Positions 48,927-57,598 of a stretch of 64,000 bases of DNA are shown in pieces. The DNA is from Fodinibacter sp963763015. Its GTDB lineage: Bacteria; Actinomycetota; Actinomycetes; Actinomycetales; Dermatophilaceae. The notes under the pieces are model-generated. The model was not told where the DNA came from, searched no databases, and worked only from the letters and a program-made list of their open reading frames with translations. Within the stretch, counting starts at the first letter, position 1. Every line of letters begins with the position of its first letter. The stretch lies in assembly GCA_963763015.1 (NCBI GenBank), contig CAVXML010000008.1, forward strand, positions 62,001 through 126,000. Reading direction: 5' to 3'. Both the position numbers and the translations under genes were made by a program.

Positions 48927-49706
48927 ATGACCGGCACCCTGGCGCCCGTGGCGCCCGCCCAGAGCCGAGCCCGCCGGCTCACCCGCTCGGCGGTCTACGC
49001 CCTGGTCGTCGGGGCCGTGCTGTTCGGGGTGGGTTTCCTGATCCGCAGCCGGTGGCAGCCACTGATGTCCCTCGACGACGCGCTCATCGACCGCGCGACC
49101 GCCGTGACCCGGCCCCGGCCGGGCATTCGCGACACCCTCATCTTCTGGCAGGAGCTGACCCAGCCGATCAGGCTGTACACCGTCGGCACCCTGGTGTGCC
49201 TGTGGGTGTGGCTCGTGAAGGGGCTGCGGACCCGGGCCTGGTGGGCGTTCGGCACGATGATGCTGGCCTGGATGATCGGGCTGGGCGCCAAGTACCTCTT
49301 CCAGCGGGCCCGCCCCCTCGTGGAGGACCCGGTCTCGGAGGCTCCCGGCTACTCGTTCCCCTCGGGCCACGCGCTCAACTCCGCGGCCTGGGCGACCATC
49401 CTCGTCATCCTCCTCTGGCCCCTCGTGAGGTCCCGCGTCGCCCACGCCGCCATGGTGCTGGTCGCCGTCGTGGTCATCGCCGCGACCGCGCTCGACCGCG
49501 TCTACCTCGGCGTCCACTACCCCAGCGACGTGACCGTCGGCGTCCTGACGGGGGTCGGCCTGGCACTGGCCTCGTATGCCGGCTACGCGGGGTGGAACCC
49601 GCCGCACCCGACGCAGGCCCACGATCCGGACGACCCGGAGCACCCGGAGTTCCCCGACGAGGCCGGACCTCGGCACGACACCGCCCACGCAACCAAGGAG
49701 AGCTGA
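48927..49706 (+). CDS. PAP2 superfamily membrane phosphatase, first of tandem pair
   Basis: 259 aa, about six helices. Acid-phosphatase motifs: KYLFQRARPLVEDP (C1), YSFPSGHALN (C2) and DRVYLGVHYPSDVTVG (C3). Such enzymes remove phosphate from undecaprenyl-pyrophosphate, phosphatidic acid or phosphatidylglycerol phosphate. The C-terminal 35 residues are acidic and Pro/His-rich (HPTQAHDPDDPEHPEFPDE). The stop overlaps the start of the second PAP2 gene by one base (TGATG). Confidence 0.92.
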   Translation: MTGTLAPVAPAQSRARRLTRSAVYALVVGAVLFGVGFLIRSRWQPLMSLDDALIDRATAVTRPRPGIRDTLIFWQELTQPIRLYTVGTLVCLWVWLVKGLRTRAWWAFGTMMLAWMIGLGAKYLFQRARPLVEDPVSEAPGYSFPSGHALNSAAWATILVILLWPLVRSRVAHAAMVLVAVVVIAATALDRVYLGVHYPSDVTVGVLTGVGLALASYAGYAGWNPPHPTQAHDPDDPEHPEFPDEAGPRHDTAHATKES

Positions 49707-50455
49707 TGCCGTTCCTCACCCGCTGGGAGGAGGACCAGAGCCGTCCGACCTTCGGCTCCGCCGTGAAGGACCTCGCCGTGCGCGCGGTCCTCCCCGCGTT
49801 CCTCGTCTTCGGCGTCATCGTGGCGTTCGGCTACATGCTGAAGGGACCCCTCTACGAGCTCTCCGAGTGGGAGAACAACCCCAGTCGGTGGTTCCAGGAC
49901 GGCCGGACCGCGACCGGCGAGACGATCACCCTGTTCATGTCGAGCATCGGCAACACCGAGTACGTCATCGGGGTGTGCCTTCTCGTCTCGGCGATCATCT
50001 GGTGGCGGACCAAGCAGTGGTGGTACGCCGTGATCCCCGGCATCGCGATCTCGCTCCAGGCCACGATCTTCGTCTCCGCCGCCTACGTGGTGGGGCGGGA
50101 CCGGCCCAACGTCGAACGGCTGGACCCGACACCCCCGACGTCGAGCTACCCCAGTGGTCACGTCGGTGCCGCGACCGCTCTGTACACGACGTTCGCGATG
50201 ATGGCGGCGACCCGCATCCAGAACACCGTCGTCCGCCGGCTCGTCATCGGGCTGTGCTTCCTCGCGTGGCTGAGCGTCGCCTACGCCCGGCTCTACCGAG
50301 GTGCCCACCACACGACCGACATCCTGTGGGGCGTGTTCAACGGCCTGGCGTGCGCCCTGCTCGCGTGGAACTACCTGAGGCGTTCGCCCGAGGGTGCCCC
50401 GGACTCCGTGCGGGGCACCGAGCGCACCGGCGAGGCCGCTCAGACGCGGGCGTAG
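49706..50455 (+). CDS. PAP2 superfamily membrane phosphatase, second of tandem pair
   Basis: 249 aa. C1 AAYVVGRDRPNVERLDPTPPTSSYPSGH combines the KxxxxxxRP-like segment (its Lys not conserved: GRDRP) with C2 YPSGHVGAATALYTTF; C3 is ARLYRGAHHTTDILWGVFNGL. A cytoplasmic N-terminus with EEDQSRP precedes the helices. It differs enough from the first to be an old duplicate. Coupled by TGATG overlap, SD GGAGAG upstream. The 3' end overlaps the convergent DUF1206 gene by 16 bp. Confidence 0.9.
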   Translation: MPFLTRWEEDQSRPTFGSAVKDLAVRAVLPAFLVFGVIVAFGYMLKGPLYELSEWENNPSRWFQDGRTATGETITLFMSSIGNTEYVIGVCLLVSAIIWWRTKQWWYAVIPGIAISLQATIFVSAAYVVGRDRPNVERLDPTPPTSSYPSGHVGAATALYTTFAMMAATRIQNTVVRRLVIGLCFLAWLSVAYARLYRGAHHTTDILWGVFNGLACALLAWNYLRRSPEGAPDSVRGTERTGEAAQTRA

Positions 50456-51231
50456 CGGGCGCGCGCGAAGGAGTAGATGCCGAAGGCCGCGAGGCCCGCG
50501 GCGACCAGGGTCAGAAGGAACGGCCCGAACGCCTGCTCGTTGAGGGTCTTCAGGGCGCCGTCGAGGCCCTCGGCCTCCTCAGGGTTCGCCCGCCACGCGG
50601 CGACGAGGAAGAAGAAGCCGACGATCAACAGGGCCACGCCCTTGGCGATGTAGCCGATCCGACCGGCGTGGACCGCCCAGCCGCCCGGGTGCTCGCGCAG
50701 GTCGCCGAGGAACTTCTTCGTCCAGCCCTTGTGGACGTGGTAGCCGGCGATGCCGAGGACGACCAGACCCACGAGACCCACGAGGAGGCGGCCCCCGGGG
50801 TTCTCCATGAGGGTGGCCGTGAAGTCCTCGGTCTGCTGCTCACTGGACTGACCACCACCGCGGCCGATCTGGAAGGACGTCCAGGCGAAGAACGCGTAGG
50901 CGACACCCTTGCCCGCGGCCTTCGCGCGCTCCTTCGTCTCGCCGAAGCCGATGGCGGCCTCGATGAACTGCCAGAGGGCCAGCATGGCGAAGCCCACCAC
51001 GGCGAGCCAGAGGAGTGCCTTGCCGGTGTCCGACTCGGCGAGCGTGCTGAAGGCACCCGTCGCGTCAGCACTCTCGGACGCGCTCCCGATGCCCCAGGCG
51101 ATCTTCAGGGCGAGCCACGCGATGAGGAGGTGGAGCAGGCCCACGACGACGTACCCGATGCGAGCGCCCAGCTCGACGACGCGGCTGTTGCGGACCTCGT
51201 GGGCGGCGGTCATGGTCTCGGAGGTGTTCAT
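50440..51231 (-). CDS. DUF1206 family membrane protein
   Basis: 263 aa built of three repeats of a two-helix unit: ARIGYVVVGLLHLLIAWLALKIAW, GKGVAYAFFAWTSFQIGR and GRIGYIAKGVALLIVGFFFLVAAWRANPEEAEGLDGALKTLNEQAFGPFLLTLVAAGLAAFGIYSFARARYARV. The RxGYxxxGxxxLLIG pattern is the DUF1206 signature. Function unknown. ATG 51231 begins a normal family N-terminus. Confidence 0.93.
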   Translation of the reverse strand: MNTSETMTAAHEVRNSRVVELGARIGYVVVGLLHLLIAWLALKIAWGIGSASESADATGAFSTLAESDTGKALLWLAVVGFAMLALWQFIEAAIGFGETKERAKAAGKGVAYAFFAWTSFQIGRGGGQSSEQQTEDFTATLMENPGGRLLVGLVGLVVLGIAGYHVHKGWTKKFLGDLREHPGGWAVHAGRIGYIAKGVALLIVGFFFLVAAWRANPEEAEGLDGALKTLNEQAFGPFLLTLVAAGLAAFGIYSFARARYARV

Positions 51232-51295
51232 CCGCTCACCATCCCACTCCGGGGGATGCGTCGACGCGTTGGCTGCGGATGGGTTCGTGGCTCCG

Positions 51296-52090
51296 TCAGA
51301 GGAGCGCGCGCAGGACCGGCACGAGGCCGTCGTCGTCGACGTCCCCGGCCACCTCGTCGGCGGCGTCCTTGACCTCGTCGGGGGCGTTGCCCATGGCCAC
51401 CCCCCGCGCCGCCCACCGCAGCATCTCGAGGTCGTTTCGCTGGTCACCGACCGCCACCGTGTGCATCGGCTCGACCCGGAGCCTGCGCCGCACGGCCTCG
51501 AGCGCGGCACCCTTGGACACACCCTCCGGGTTGATGTCGAGCCAGGCGCTCCACCCCACCGCGTACTCCACACCGTGCAGTCCGATCCGCTCGGTGCGCT
51601 CGAGGAACTCCTCGCTCGTGCTCGTGGGGTCGCGCAGGGTCAGACGGGTGACGGGTGTGGCCATGAGCTCGTCGAACGACACGACCCGCGGGTTCCCGTC
51701 GAGCTCGCCGTCGGGAAAGGGGGCCGTCACCTTGAACCCCACGCCCAGCTCCTCGACGGCGATGAGGGCGGACGGGAAGTGCTCGCGGAGCACCCGCAGC
51801 GCCGGCGCCGGGTCGAACGTCACGGACTCGACGATCTCGTAGCCGTCGTCGAGTGCGGGATCCAGCCGCAGGGTGACCGCGCCGTTGGCACACACGGCGT
51901 ACCCGGTGGTGAGCCCGAGGCGGTCGAGGACCGGGAGCGTGCCGACGATGGCCCGCCCGGTGGCGATGGTGACGTGGTGCCCGGCGGCGGCGACGGCCAT
52001 GACGACGTCACGCACCGGATTCGAGAGCTCTCCCTCGTGGTTGACGGTCGTGCCGTCGATGTCGAGGGCGACGAGGTGGGGTGTTGTCAT
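51296..52090 (-). CDS. HAD superfamily hydrolase, Cof type
   Basis: 264 aa phosphatase. Motif I LVALDIDGTTVNHEG, motif II TIATGRA, a Cof-type cap (about 80-190), motif III near KGAALEAV, motif IV AVGDQRNDLEMLRWAARGVAMGNAPDEVKDAAD. Cof-type enzymes act on sugar phosphates or nucleotides. ATG 52090 follows TAGCGT by 8 nt. Substrate unknown. Confidence 0.93.
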   Translation of the reverse strand: MTTPHLVALDIDGTTVNHEGELSNPVRDVVMAVAAAGHHVTIATGRAIVGTLPVLDRLGLTTGYAVCANGAVTLRLDPALDDGYEIVESVTFDPAPALRVLREHFPSALIAVEELGVGFKVTAPFPDGELDGNPRVVSFDELMATPVTRLTLRDPTSTSEEFLERTERIGLHGVEYAVGWSAWLDINPEGVSKGAALEAVRRRLRVEPMHTVAVGDQRNDLEMLRWAARGVAMGNAPDEVKDAADEVAGDVDDDGLVPVLRALL

Positions 52091-52098
52091 CGCGACCG

Positions 52099-52104
52099 AC
52101 GCTA
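52099..52104 (-). promoter_or_regulatory. Leaderless-type -10 box of the HAD gene
   Basis: Reverse-strand TAGCGT, 8 nt before ATG 52090. Confidence 0.45.
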
Positions 52105-52148
52105 CCCGGGCCAGGTGAGCCCGGGGTGCACCGCTCATGCCGGCGGCG

Positions 52149-53330
52149 TCATTCCGGCGCCGACCACGCCTGCCTGGCCGAGATGCGTCCCTGGGTCTGG
52201 AGCAGCGACCGCCGGTACAGCCGTTCGGCGACGAGGACGACAGCCGCCGCGGCGGCGAGAAGCAGGCCGAGGGACACCCAGGGCTCCCACCACGCGGCGC
52301 TCCCGTCGAGGACCCGCTGAGGCATGACCACCGCCGACGCGGGCGGCACGTAGGACAGCACCGTCTGCGCCGTGCCGTCGAGGAGGACAGAGCCGAAGAA
52401 GATGCCGAGGAGCACGAGGGTGAGCGGCATGGAGGTGCTCTGCAGGTCCTCGTTGCGGCTCGCGAGCGCACCGGCCACCGCCCAGAGGCAGGCGATGAGG
52501 AGGAAGCCCACGAGGAAGAAGGCGGCGAACCACACGAGCGCGTCGCCCACGGAGGAGATGCGGTCGGCGAACGAGGTGAAGCTCAGGCCCACGACGCCGA
52601 TGACCGCGTACAGCGCCATCTGTGCGACCGCGAGGGCCGTGTTGCCGAGGACCTTGCCGGCGAGGAGCTGGCGCACAGGAATCTTGGTGGCGATGATCTC
52701 GACGATGCGCGACTGCTTCTCCTCGACGACGCTCCCGGCCAGTGCCATGCCGAAGCCGACCGACGCCAGGTAGAAGAGGACGGCGAGGGCGAACGACATC
52801 CCCTCGGCGAACTCCCGCTCCTCGGCGTCGCCGACGAGCACCTCGGTGCCGAGTGCGGTACCTGCGGTCACCGCCTCGACGGTGGTCCCGGCGGAGCGGG
52901 CGTTGCGGGCCAGGGTCTCCTCGAGCACGACGGTGGCGGTGACCGTCTCCAGGTCAGTCGGCACCTCCTCGCGACCCACGAGCAGCCAGCCGCCGTCGCC
53001 GGAGACCAGCCAGGCGTCGGCCGACTCGTCCTCGATCGCCGAGCGGGCCTGCCCGCCATCGGGGGCGGTGCCCACGCTCACCCGGACCTTGTCGTCGATC
53101 GACGTCGCGCGCTGCTCCACGCTCTGCCCCATCCCGGAGTCGGCGGCAGTGGTGACGAGGTCGTAGTCGTTGCCACGCTGGGCCAGCACGGCCTGCACGA
53201 CGACGAAGGCGGTGATCAGGGCGATGGTGACGAAGGTGCTGAGCACGAACGTCCGGTCCACCAGCTTGGTCGCGATCTCCCGCCGTGCGACGAGCGGCCA
53301 GGCGCGGCCCGGGCTCTCGCTGCCGTTCAT
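52149..53330 (-). CDS. ABC-2 family transporter permease (NatB-like)
   Basis: 393 aa. One N-terminal helix (VLSTFVTIALITAFVVVQAVL), an external domain about 60-180, then five helices: AEGMSFALAVLFYLASVGFGMALAGSVVEEKQSRIVEIIATKIPVRQLLAGKVLGN is the NatB/ABC2_membrane_3 signature. Pairs with the ATPase gene it overlaps (ATGA). Similar systems export sodium or peptides; the cargo is unknown. Confidence 0.92.
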   Translation of the reverse strand: MNGSESPGRAWPLVARREIATKLVDRTFVLSTFVTIALITAFVVVQAVLAQRGNDYDLVTTAADSGMGQSVEQRATSIDDKVRVSVGTAPDGGQARSAIEDESADAWLVSGDGGWLLVGREEVPTDLETVTATVVLEETLARNARSAGTTVEAVTAGTALGTEVLVGDAEEREFAEGMSFALAVLFYLASVGFGMALAGSVVEEKQSRIVEIIATKIPVRQLLAGKVLGNTALAVAQMALYAVIGVVGLSFTSFADRISSVGDALVWFAAFFLVGFLLIACLWAVAGALASRNEDLQSTSMPLTLVLLGIFFGSVLLDGTAQTVLSYVPPASAVVMPQRVLDGSAAWWEPWVSLGLLLAAAAAVVLVAERLYRRSLLQTQGRISARQAWSAPE

Positions 53331-54214
53331 GCCGTGACCTCCCGGTAGACCTCGGACAGCGGCGGCACCACCCTGGTGAACTCCCGGACCGGGCCCCGGA
53401 CGAGCGCCTCGCGCAGCACCACCTGTTCGGCGCCGGGGGCCTTCAGCTCGACCAGCGCGGAGGAGCCGGCCACCTGGTGCACCCGGATCCCCGGCACGTC
53501 GCGGACCCAGCCCACGTCGTCGTCGGTGATGATGCGGTAGCGCGACGGACCCGCAGAACGGAGTTCGCCGACGGCGCCGGCGGCCACGACCCGACCGTGC
53601 GAGAGCACGATGATCGAGTCGCACAGCCGCTCGACGAGGTCGAGCTGGTGGCTGCTGAACAGGACCGGTACCCCGCCTGCCGCGCGGTCGCGAAGCACCT
53701 CGGCGGTGGCGTCCACGGCGGTCGGGTCCAGCCCCGAGAACGGCTCGTCGAGGACCAGGGCGACCGGGTCGTGCAGCAGCGCCGCGATGATCTGGACTCT
53801 CTGCTGGTTCCCCAGGCTGAGGGCCTCCGCCCGGTCGTCGGCCCGGTCCCCGAGGCCGAAGCGCTCGAGGTGGGCCCCGACCTCCGAGCGGGCGGTCGCG
53901 GCCGGCATCCCCGACAGCTGCGCGAGGTACACGAGCTGGTCCGCGACCTTCTGCTTCGGGTACAGGCCACGTTCCTCCGGCATGTAGCCGAAGCGGCGCC
54001 GGTCCTCCGCGGTCATCGGCCGGCCGCCCCAGAGCACCTCCCCGGCGTCGGGCCGCAGCAGCCCCATGACCATCCTCATCGTCGTGGTCTTGCCGGCGCC
54101 GTTGCCGCCGACGAACCCGGTGAGCCCACCGGGCTCGACGACGAGGTCCACGGCCTCCACGGCGCGCACCTCACCGAAGCTGCGGCTGAGCCCTCGGGTC
54201 TCGATCCGTCCCAT
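53327..54214 (-). CDS. ABC transporter ATP-binding protein (NatA-like)
   Basis: 295 aa. Walker A GGNGAGKTTTMRMVMGLL, signature LSLGNQQRVQIIAALL, Walker B LVLDEPFSGLDP, H loop SSHQLDLVERLCDSIIVL. The LSLGNQQR variant and the 80-residue C-terminal domain with YRIITDDD match NatA-type ATPases. ATG 54214 is 7 nt behind TAGCGT; an upstream ATG 13 codons earlier is less likely. Confidence 0.93.
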   Translation of the reverse strand: MGRIETRGLSRSFGEVRAVEAVDLVVEPGGLTGFVGGNGAGKTTTMRMVMGLLRPDAGEVLWGGRPMTAEDRRRFGYMPEERGLYPKQKVADQLVYLAQLSGMPAATARSEVGAHLERFGLGDRADDRAEALSLGNQQRVQIIAALLHDPVALVLDEPFSGLDPTAVDATAEVLRDRAAGGVPVLFSSHQLDLVERLCDSIIVLSHGRVVAAGAVGELRSAGPSRYRIITDDDVGWVRDVPGIRVHQVAGSSALVELKAPGAEQVVLREALVRGPVREFTRVVPPLSEVYREVTA

Positions 54215-54221
54215 ACGTGAC

Positions 54222-54227
54222 ACGCTA
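54222..54227 (-). promoter_or_regulatory. Leaderless-type -10 box of the NatA-like gene
   Basis: Reverse-strand TAGCGT, 7 nt before ATG 54214. Confidence 0.5.
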
Positions 54228-54296
54228 GGCGCGGGCCTCACAGCGGGGGTCACGGGAGCGGCGAACGTCTCACCCCACGACCAGTGGGAGGCCGCG

Positions 54297-55565
54297 TCAG
54301 CGCACCGGGACGAGGACGTCGAGGCCGACGTGCGGGCGCAGTGCCTCGGGCACCACGACCGAGCCGTCCGCCTGCTGGTGGTTCTCGAGGATGGCGACGA
54401 TCCACCGGGTCGTGGCCAACGTGCCGTTCAGCGTCGCGGCGACCTCGTTGCCGCGCTCGCCCCTGAACCTCGTGTTGAGCCGGCGGGCCTGGAAGGTCGT
54501 GCAGTTCGACGTCGAGGTGAGCTCGCGGTGGCGGCCCTGGGTCGGCACCCAGGCCTCGCAGTCGTACTTGCGCGCCGCCGGGCCGCCGAGGTCGCCGGCC
54601 GCGGTGTCGATGATGCGGTAGGGCACCTCGATCGTGGCCAGCATGTCCTTCTCGAGCTCGAGGAGGCGCTCGTGCTCGGCGGCCGCGTCCTCGGGCCGGC
54701 AGTAGACGAACATCTCGATCTTGTTGAACTGGTGCACGCGGATGATGCCGCGGGTGTCCTTGCCGTAGGAGCCGGCCTCGCGGCGGTAGCAGGTGGACTG
54801 CCCGGCATACCGGATCGGGCCGTCCGAGAGGTCGATGACCTCGTCGGCGTGGTAGCCGGCGAGTGCCACCTCCGAGGTGCCGGTGAGGTACAGGTCGTCC
54901 GCCTCGAGCCGGTAGACCTCCTCGGCGTGGTGGTCGAGGAAGCCCGCGCCGGCCATCACCTCGCCCTTGACCAGGGTCGGTGTGATGAGGGGGACGAAGC
55001 CGGCAGCGATCGCCTTGTGCATCGCGAGGGTGAGCAGCCCCATCTCCAGGCGGGCGCCGACCCCCTTCAGGAAGTAGAACCGGGCGCCGGAGACCTTGGC
55101 CCCGCGCTCCATGTCGACGGCGTCCAGCGCCTCGGCGAGGGCGAGGTGGTCGCGCGGCTCGAACCCCTCGGCGGCGAAGTCGCGCGGCGTCCCGACCGTC
55201 TCGAGCACGGTGTAGTCGTCCTCGCCACCGCTCGGCACGCCGGGCTCGACGACGTTGCCGATCGTGTGGAGGAGCGTGTCCAGCTCCGTCTGCGCCTCGT
55301 CGGCGGCCGCCTGGAGCGACCTGACCTCGGTGGCGAGGTCCCTGGTGCGAGCGAGCAGCGCCTGCTTCTCCTCCCCCGCGGCCCGGGCGACGTCCTTGCC
55401 CATCGACTTCTGCTGCGCCCGGAGCCGCTCGTACGCCGTGAGCGAGCTCCGGCGCCGTTCGTCGGCCGCCCGGATGGCATCGACGACCCCGTCGTCCTCC
55501 CCCCGGGCGCGCTGGCTCGCGCGGACACGGTCGGGGTCCTCGCGGATCAGCCTGATGTCGATCAC
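54297..55565 (-). CDS. serS: Seryl-tRNA synthetase
   Basis: 422 aa class II synthetase. N-terminal coiled-coil arm (about 30-105: RLRAQQKSMGKDVARAAGEEKQALL...) binds the long tRNA arm. Motif 2 TCYRREAGSYGKDTRGIIRVHQFNKIEMFVY, the serine pocket in LTGTSEVALAGYHADE, and motif 3 LNGTLATTRWIVAILENHQ. GTG 55565 with TAAACT 6 nt upstream (leaderless type). No tRNA-Ser gene nearby. The 82 bp downstream hold no feature. Confidence 0.97.
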   Translation of the reverse strand: MIDIRLIREDPDRVRASQRARGEDDGVVDAIRAADERRRSSLTAYERLRAQQKSMGKDVARAAGEEKQALLARTRDLATEVRSLQAAADEAQTELDTLLHTIGNVVEPGVPSGGEDDYTVLETVGTPRDFAAEGFEPRDHLALAEALDAVDMERGAKVSGARFYFLKGVGARLEMGLLTLAMHKAIAAGFVPLITPTLVKGEVMAGAGFLDHHAEEVYRLEADDLYLTGTSEVALAGYHADEVIDLSDGPIRYAGQSTCYRREAGSYGKDTRGIIRVHQFNKIEMFVYCRPEDAAAEHERLLELEKDMLATIEVPYRIIDTAAGDLGGPAARKYDCEAWVPTQGRHRELTSTSNCTTFQARRLNTRFRGERGNEVAATLNGTLATTRWIVAILENHQQADGSVVVPEALRPHVGLDVLVPVR

Positions 55566-55571
55566 CCGCGG

Positions 55572-55577
55572 AGTTTA
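55572..55577 (-). promoter_or_regulatory. Leaderless-type -10 box of serS
   Basis: Reverse-strand TAAACT, 6 nt before GTG 55565. Confidence 0.5.
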
Positions 55578-55601
55578 GCGAGGTCGTCGCACGGCGCCCG
55601 G

Positions 55602-56240
55602 TCAGTCCGGCCGGCCGGAGAAGAGCAGTCCGGTGCCGAGGCCGACCATGAGGAGGCCGCCCGCTCCGCCGACCCGCTCCATCCGCCGCGGCGACGAGGC
55701 GAACCAGTCCCGCGCCCGGCTCGCGGCCAGGGCGACCGAGCCGTCGAGCAGGAGGGCCAGCATCGCGAAGACCGTCCCGAGGGCCACGAGCTGGCTCCAC
55801 ACGGCATCCGCGGGGTCGACGAACTGCGGGAGGAGGGCGGCGAAGAAGACGATCGTCTTCGGGTTCGTCACCCCCACGACGTACCCCGCCCGCACGGCGT
55901 GCAGCGGGTGTGCCGTGCCGGTGACCCCGGCCGCGAACGCGTCGGCGACGACCCGTCGGTTGCGGATGGCCTGCACCCCGAGCCACAACAGGTAGCCGGC
56001 TCCCAGGACCTTGAGCGCGGTGTACGCGGTGCTGCTTGCCGCGATGAGCGGGCCCAGCCCGATGGCCAGCCCGCAGATCTGGGTGAGGATGCCGAGCGCG
56101 TTGCCGACGACCGTGAGCAGCGCCTCCCGGCGGCCGGCCGAGAGCGCCCGGCCGATCGTGAAGAGCACGCTCGGCCCCGGGATGACGATGATGACCACCG
56201 ACGCGACGGCGAAGGCGAGCAGGGTGGAGGCGGACGGCAT
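55602..56240 (-). CDS. LysE/RhtB family amino-acid exporter
   Basis: 212 aa, six helices. IIVIPGPSVLFTIGRALSAGRREALLTVVGNALG is the LysE family signature, followed by LKVLGAGYLLWLGVQAIRNRR and GVTNPKTIVFFAALLPQFVDP. Exports an amino acid or homoserine-like compound. Its ATG lies 5 bp after the antiporter stop, so it is the last gene of DinB-antiporter-LysE. Confidence 0.93.
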   Translation of the reverse strand: MPSASTLLAFAVASVVIIVIPGPSVLFTIGRALSAGRREALLTVVGNALGILTQICGLAIGLGPLIAASSTAYTALKVLGAGYLLWLGVQAIRNRRVVADAFAAGVTGTAHPLHAVRAGYVVGVTNPKTIVFFAALLPQFVDPADAVWSQLVALGTVFAMLALLLDGSVALAASRARDWFASSPRRMERVGGAGGLLMVGLGTGLLFSGRPD

Positions 56241-56245
56241 ACGGC

Positions 56246-57598
56246 TCAGTGTGACGGTGCGACGTCACCCTTCGCATCGGCGTTTCGGCTTCGGTCGTCG
56301 CCGTCGTCCCGGGCCTCGTCGAGCCGGCTCATGACGGGCGTGGCGAGGATGCCGTGCACGAGCACGGACAGCGCGATGGTGAAACCCACCGTCGACCACA
56401 GCCACCGCTCCTCCGGGAACGACGCGGCGCCGGCGGCGTAGGCCAGGTAGTAGATGGACCCGACCCCTCGCACCCCGAAGAAGGCGACGGCGAGCCGTTC
56501 CTTGTGGTCGAGGCCGGAGTCGCCGACCTGGGTGCGGTGGCCGAGGAACGAGAGGTAGCCGGCCACAGGGCGGATGACGAACACGAGGGCGACGCCGACG
56601 ACCACCCCCCTCCAGTCCAGCTGCGCGAGGAGCCCGTTGGTGAACGAGAACCCCAGCCCGAGCAGGACCACGAGGGTCAGCAGGATCTCCAGTCGCTGGA
56701 TCACGTCGTGCATGTGGCGGTGGTACTCGTGCGCGCGCTCCACCGAGCGCACGGTCAGGGCGCACGCGAAGACGGCCAGGAAGCCGTATCCCCCCACCGC
56801 CTCCGCGGCGCCGTAGGCGAGGAGCAGTGCGGCGATGGCGACCAGCGGTTCGCCGACCTCCGCCAGGCGGAGACTCCGAGAGGGGGCCCGGAACGCCAGG
56901 CGCGCCAGTGCCCAGCCGACCCCCACACCGACCACCGTGCCGACGACGACCTTCCCGACGAGCTCCCACGCCAGCCAGCCGGGGAGCCACTGCGAGACGG
57001 ACCCCGCGGTCGCCAGGAAGATGGCGGCGTAGACGAACGGGAACGCCAGCCCGTCGTTGAGCCCGGCCTCGCTGGTCAGCGCGAACCGAACCTCGTCGGT
57101 CTCGTCGATCTCGTCGGCGTCCTCGACGTCCCCCTCGAGGGTGGGCCCCTCGACCTGCACGTCGGAGGCGAGCACCGGGTCGGTCGGCGAGAGCGCCGCC
57201 CCCAGCAGCAGGGCGGCTGGGGCGGCCACACCGAGCGGGCCCCAGGCCAGCAGGGCCACCGCGGCGATGGTGAGCGGCATGGCGATGCCGAGCAGCCGCC
57301 ACGCCGGGGACCAGGCCCGCCAGGACTCCCGGCTGCGCAAGCGCAAGGGGCGGTCGAGGGCCAGTCCGACCCCCATGAGCGCCACGAGGACGGTCACCTC
57401 GGTGAGGTGCTCGATGACCGTTCGTGCCTCGACCGGGTCGAGCTGCACGTCCCGGGCCACCGGCAGCAGGCCGACGAGCATGCCGGTGGCCACGAGGACG
57501 ATCGGCGCCGACAGCGCCCACCGGTGGAGGACCTGGGGCAGAAGTGCCGCCATGAGGAGGGAGCCACCGAGCAGGAGGTAGAGCAGCTCGGGGCTCAC
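56246..57598 (-). CDS. Cation/proton antiporter, CPA1 (NhaP) type
   Basis: 450 aa, about 12 helices. GAALSPTDPVLASDVQVEGP contains the DP pair and ALTSEAGLNDGLAFPFVYAAIFL the ND motif of CPA1 Na+(K+)/H+ antiporters. C-terminal tail hydrophilic (DDGDDRSRNADAKGD). GTG 57598 overlaps the DinB stop (GTGA). Function: pH and ion homeostasis. Confidence 0.93.
   Translation of the reverse strand: MSPELLYLLLGGSLLMAALLPQVLHRWALSAPIVLVATGMLVGLLPVARDVQLDPVEARTVIEHLTEVTVLVALMGVGLALDRPLRLRSRESWRAWSPAWRLLGIAMPLTIAAVALLAWGPLGVAAPAALLLGAALSPTDPVLASDVQVEGPTLEGDVEDADEIDETDEVRFALTSEAGLNDGLAFPFVYAAIFLATAGSVSQWLPGWLAWELVGKVVVGTVVGVGVGWALARLAFRAPSRSLRLAEVGEPLVAIAALLLAYGAAEAVGGYGFLAVFACALTVRSVERAHEYHRHMHDVIQRLEILLTLVVLLGLGFSFTNGLLAQLDWRGVVVGVALVFVIRPVAGYLSFLGHRTQVGDSGLDHKERLAVAFFGVRGVGSIYYLAYAAGAASFPEERWLWSTVGFTIALSVLVHGILATPVMSRLDEARDDGDDRSRNADAKGDVAPSH

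Noticed and set aside
55566..55601. tRNA-Ser gene near serS
   Set aside because: The gap is 36 bp and no cloverleaf can be formed; no tRNA is seen anywhere in the window.
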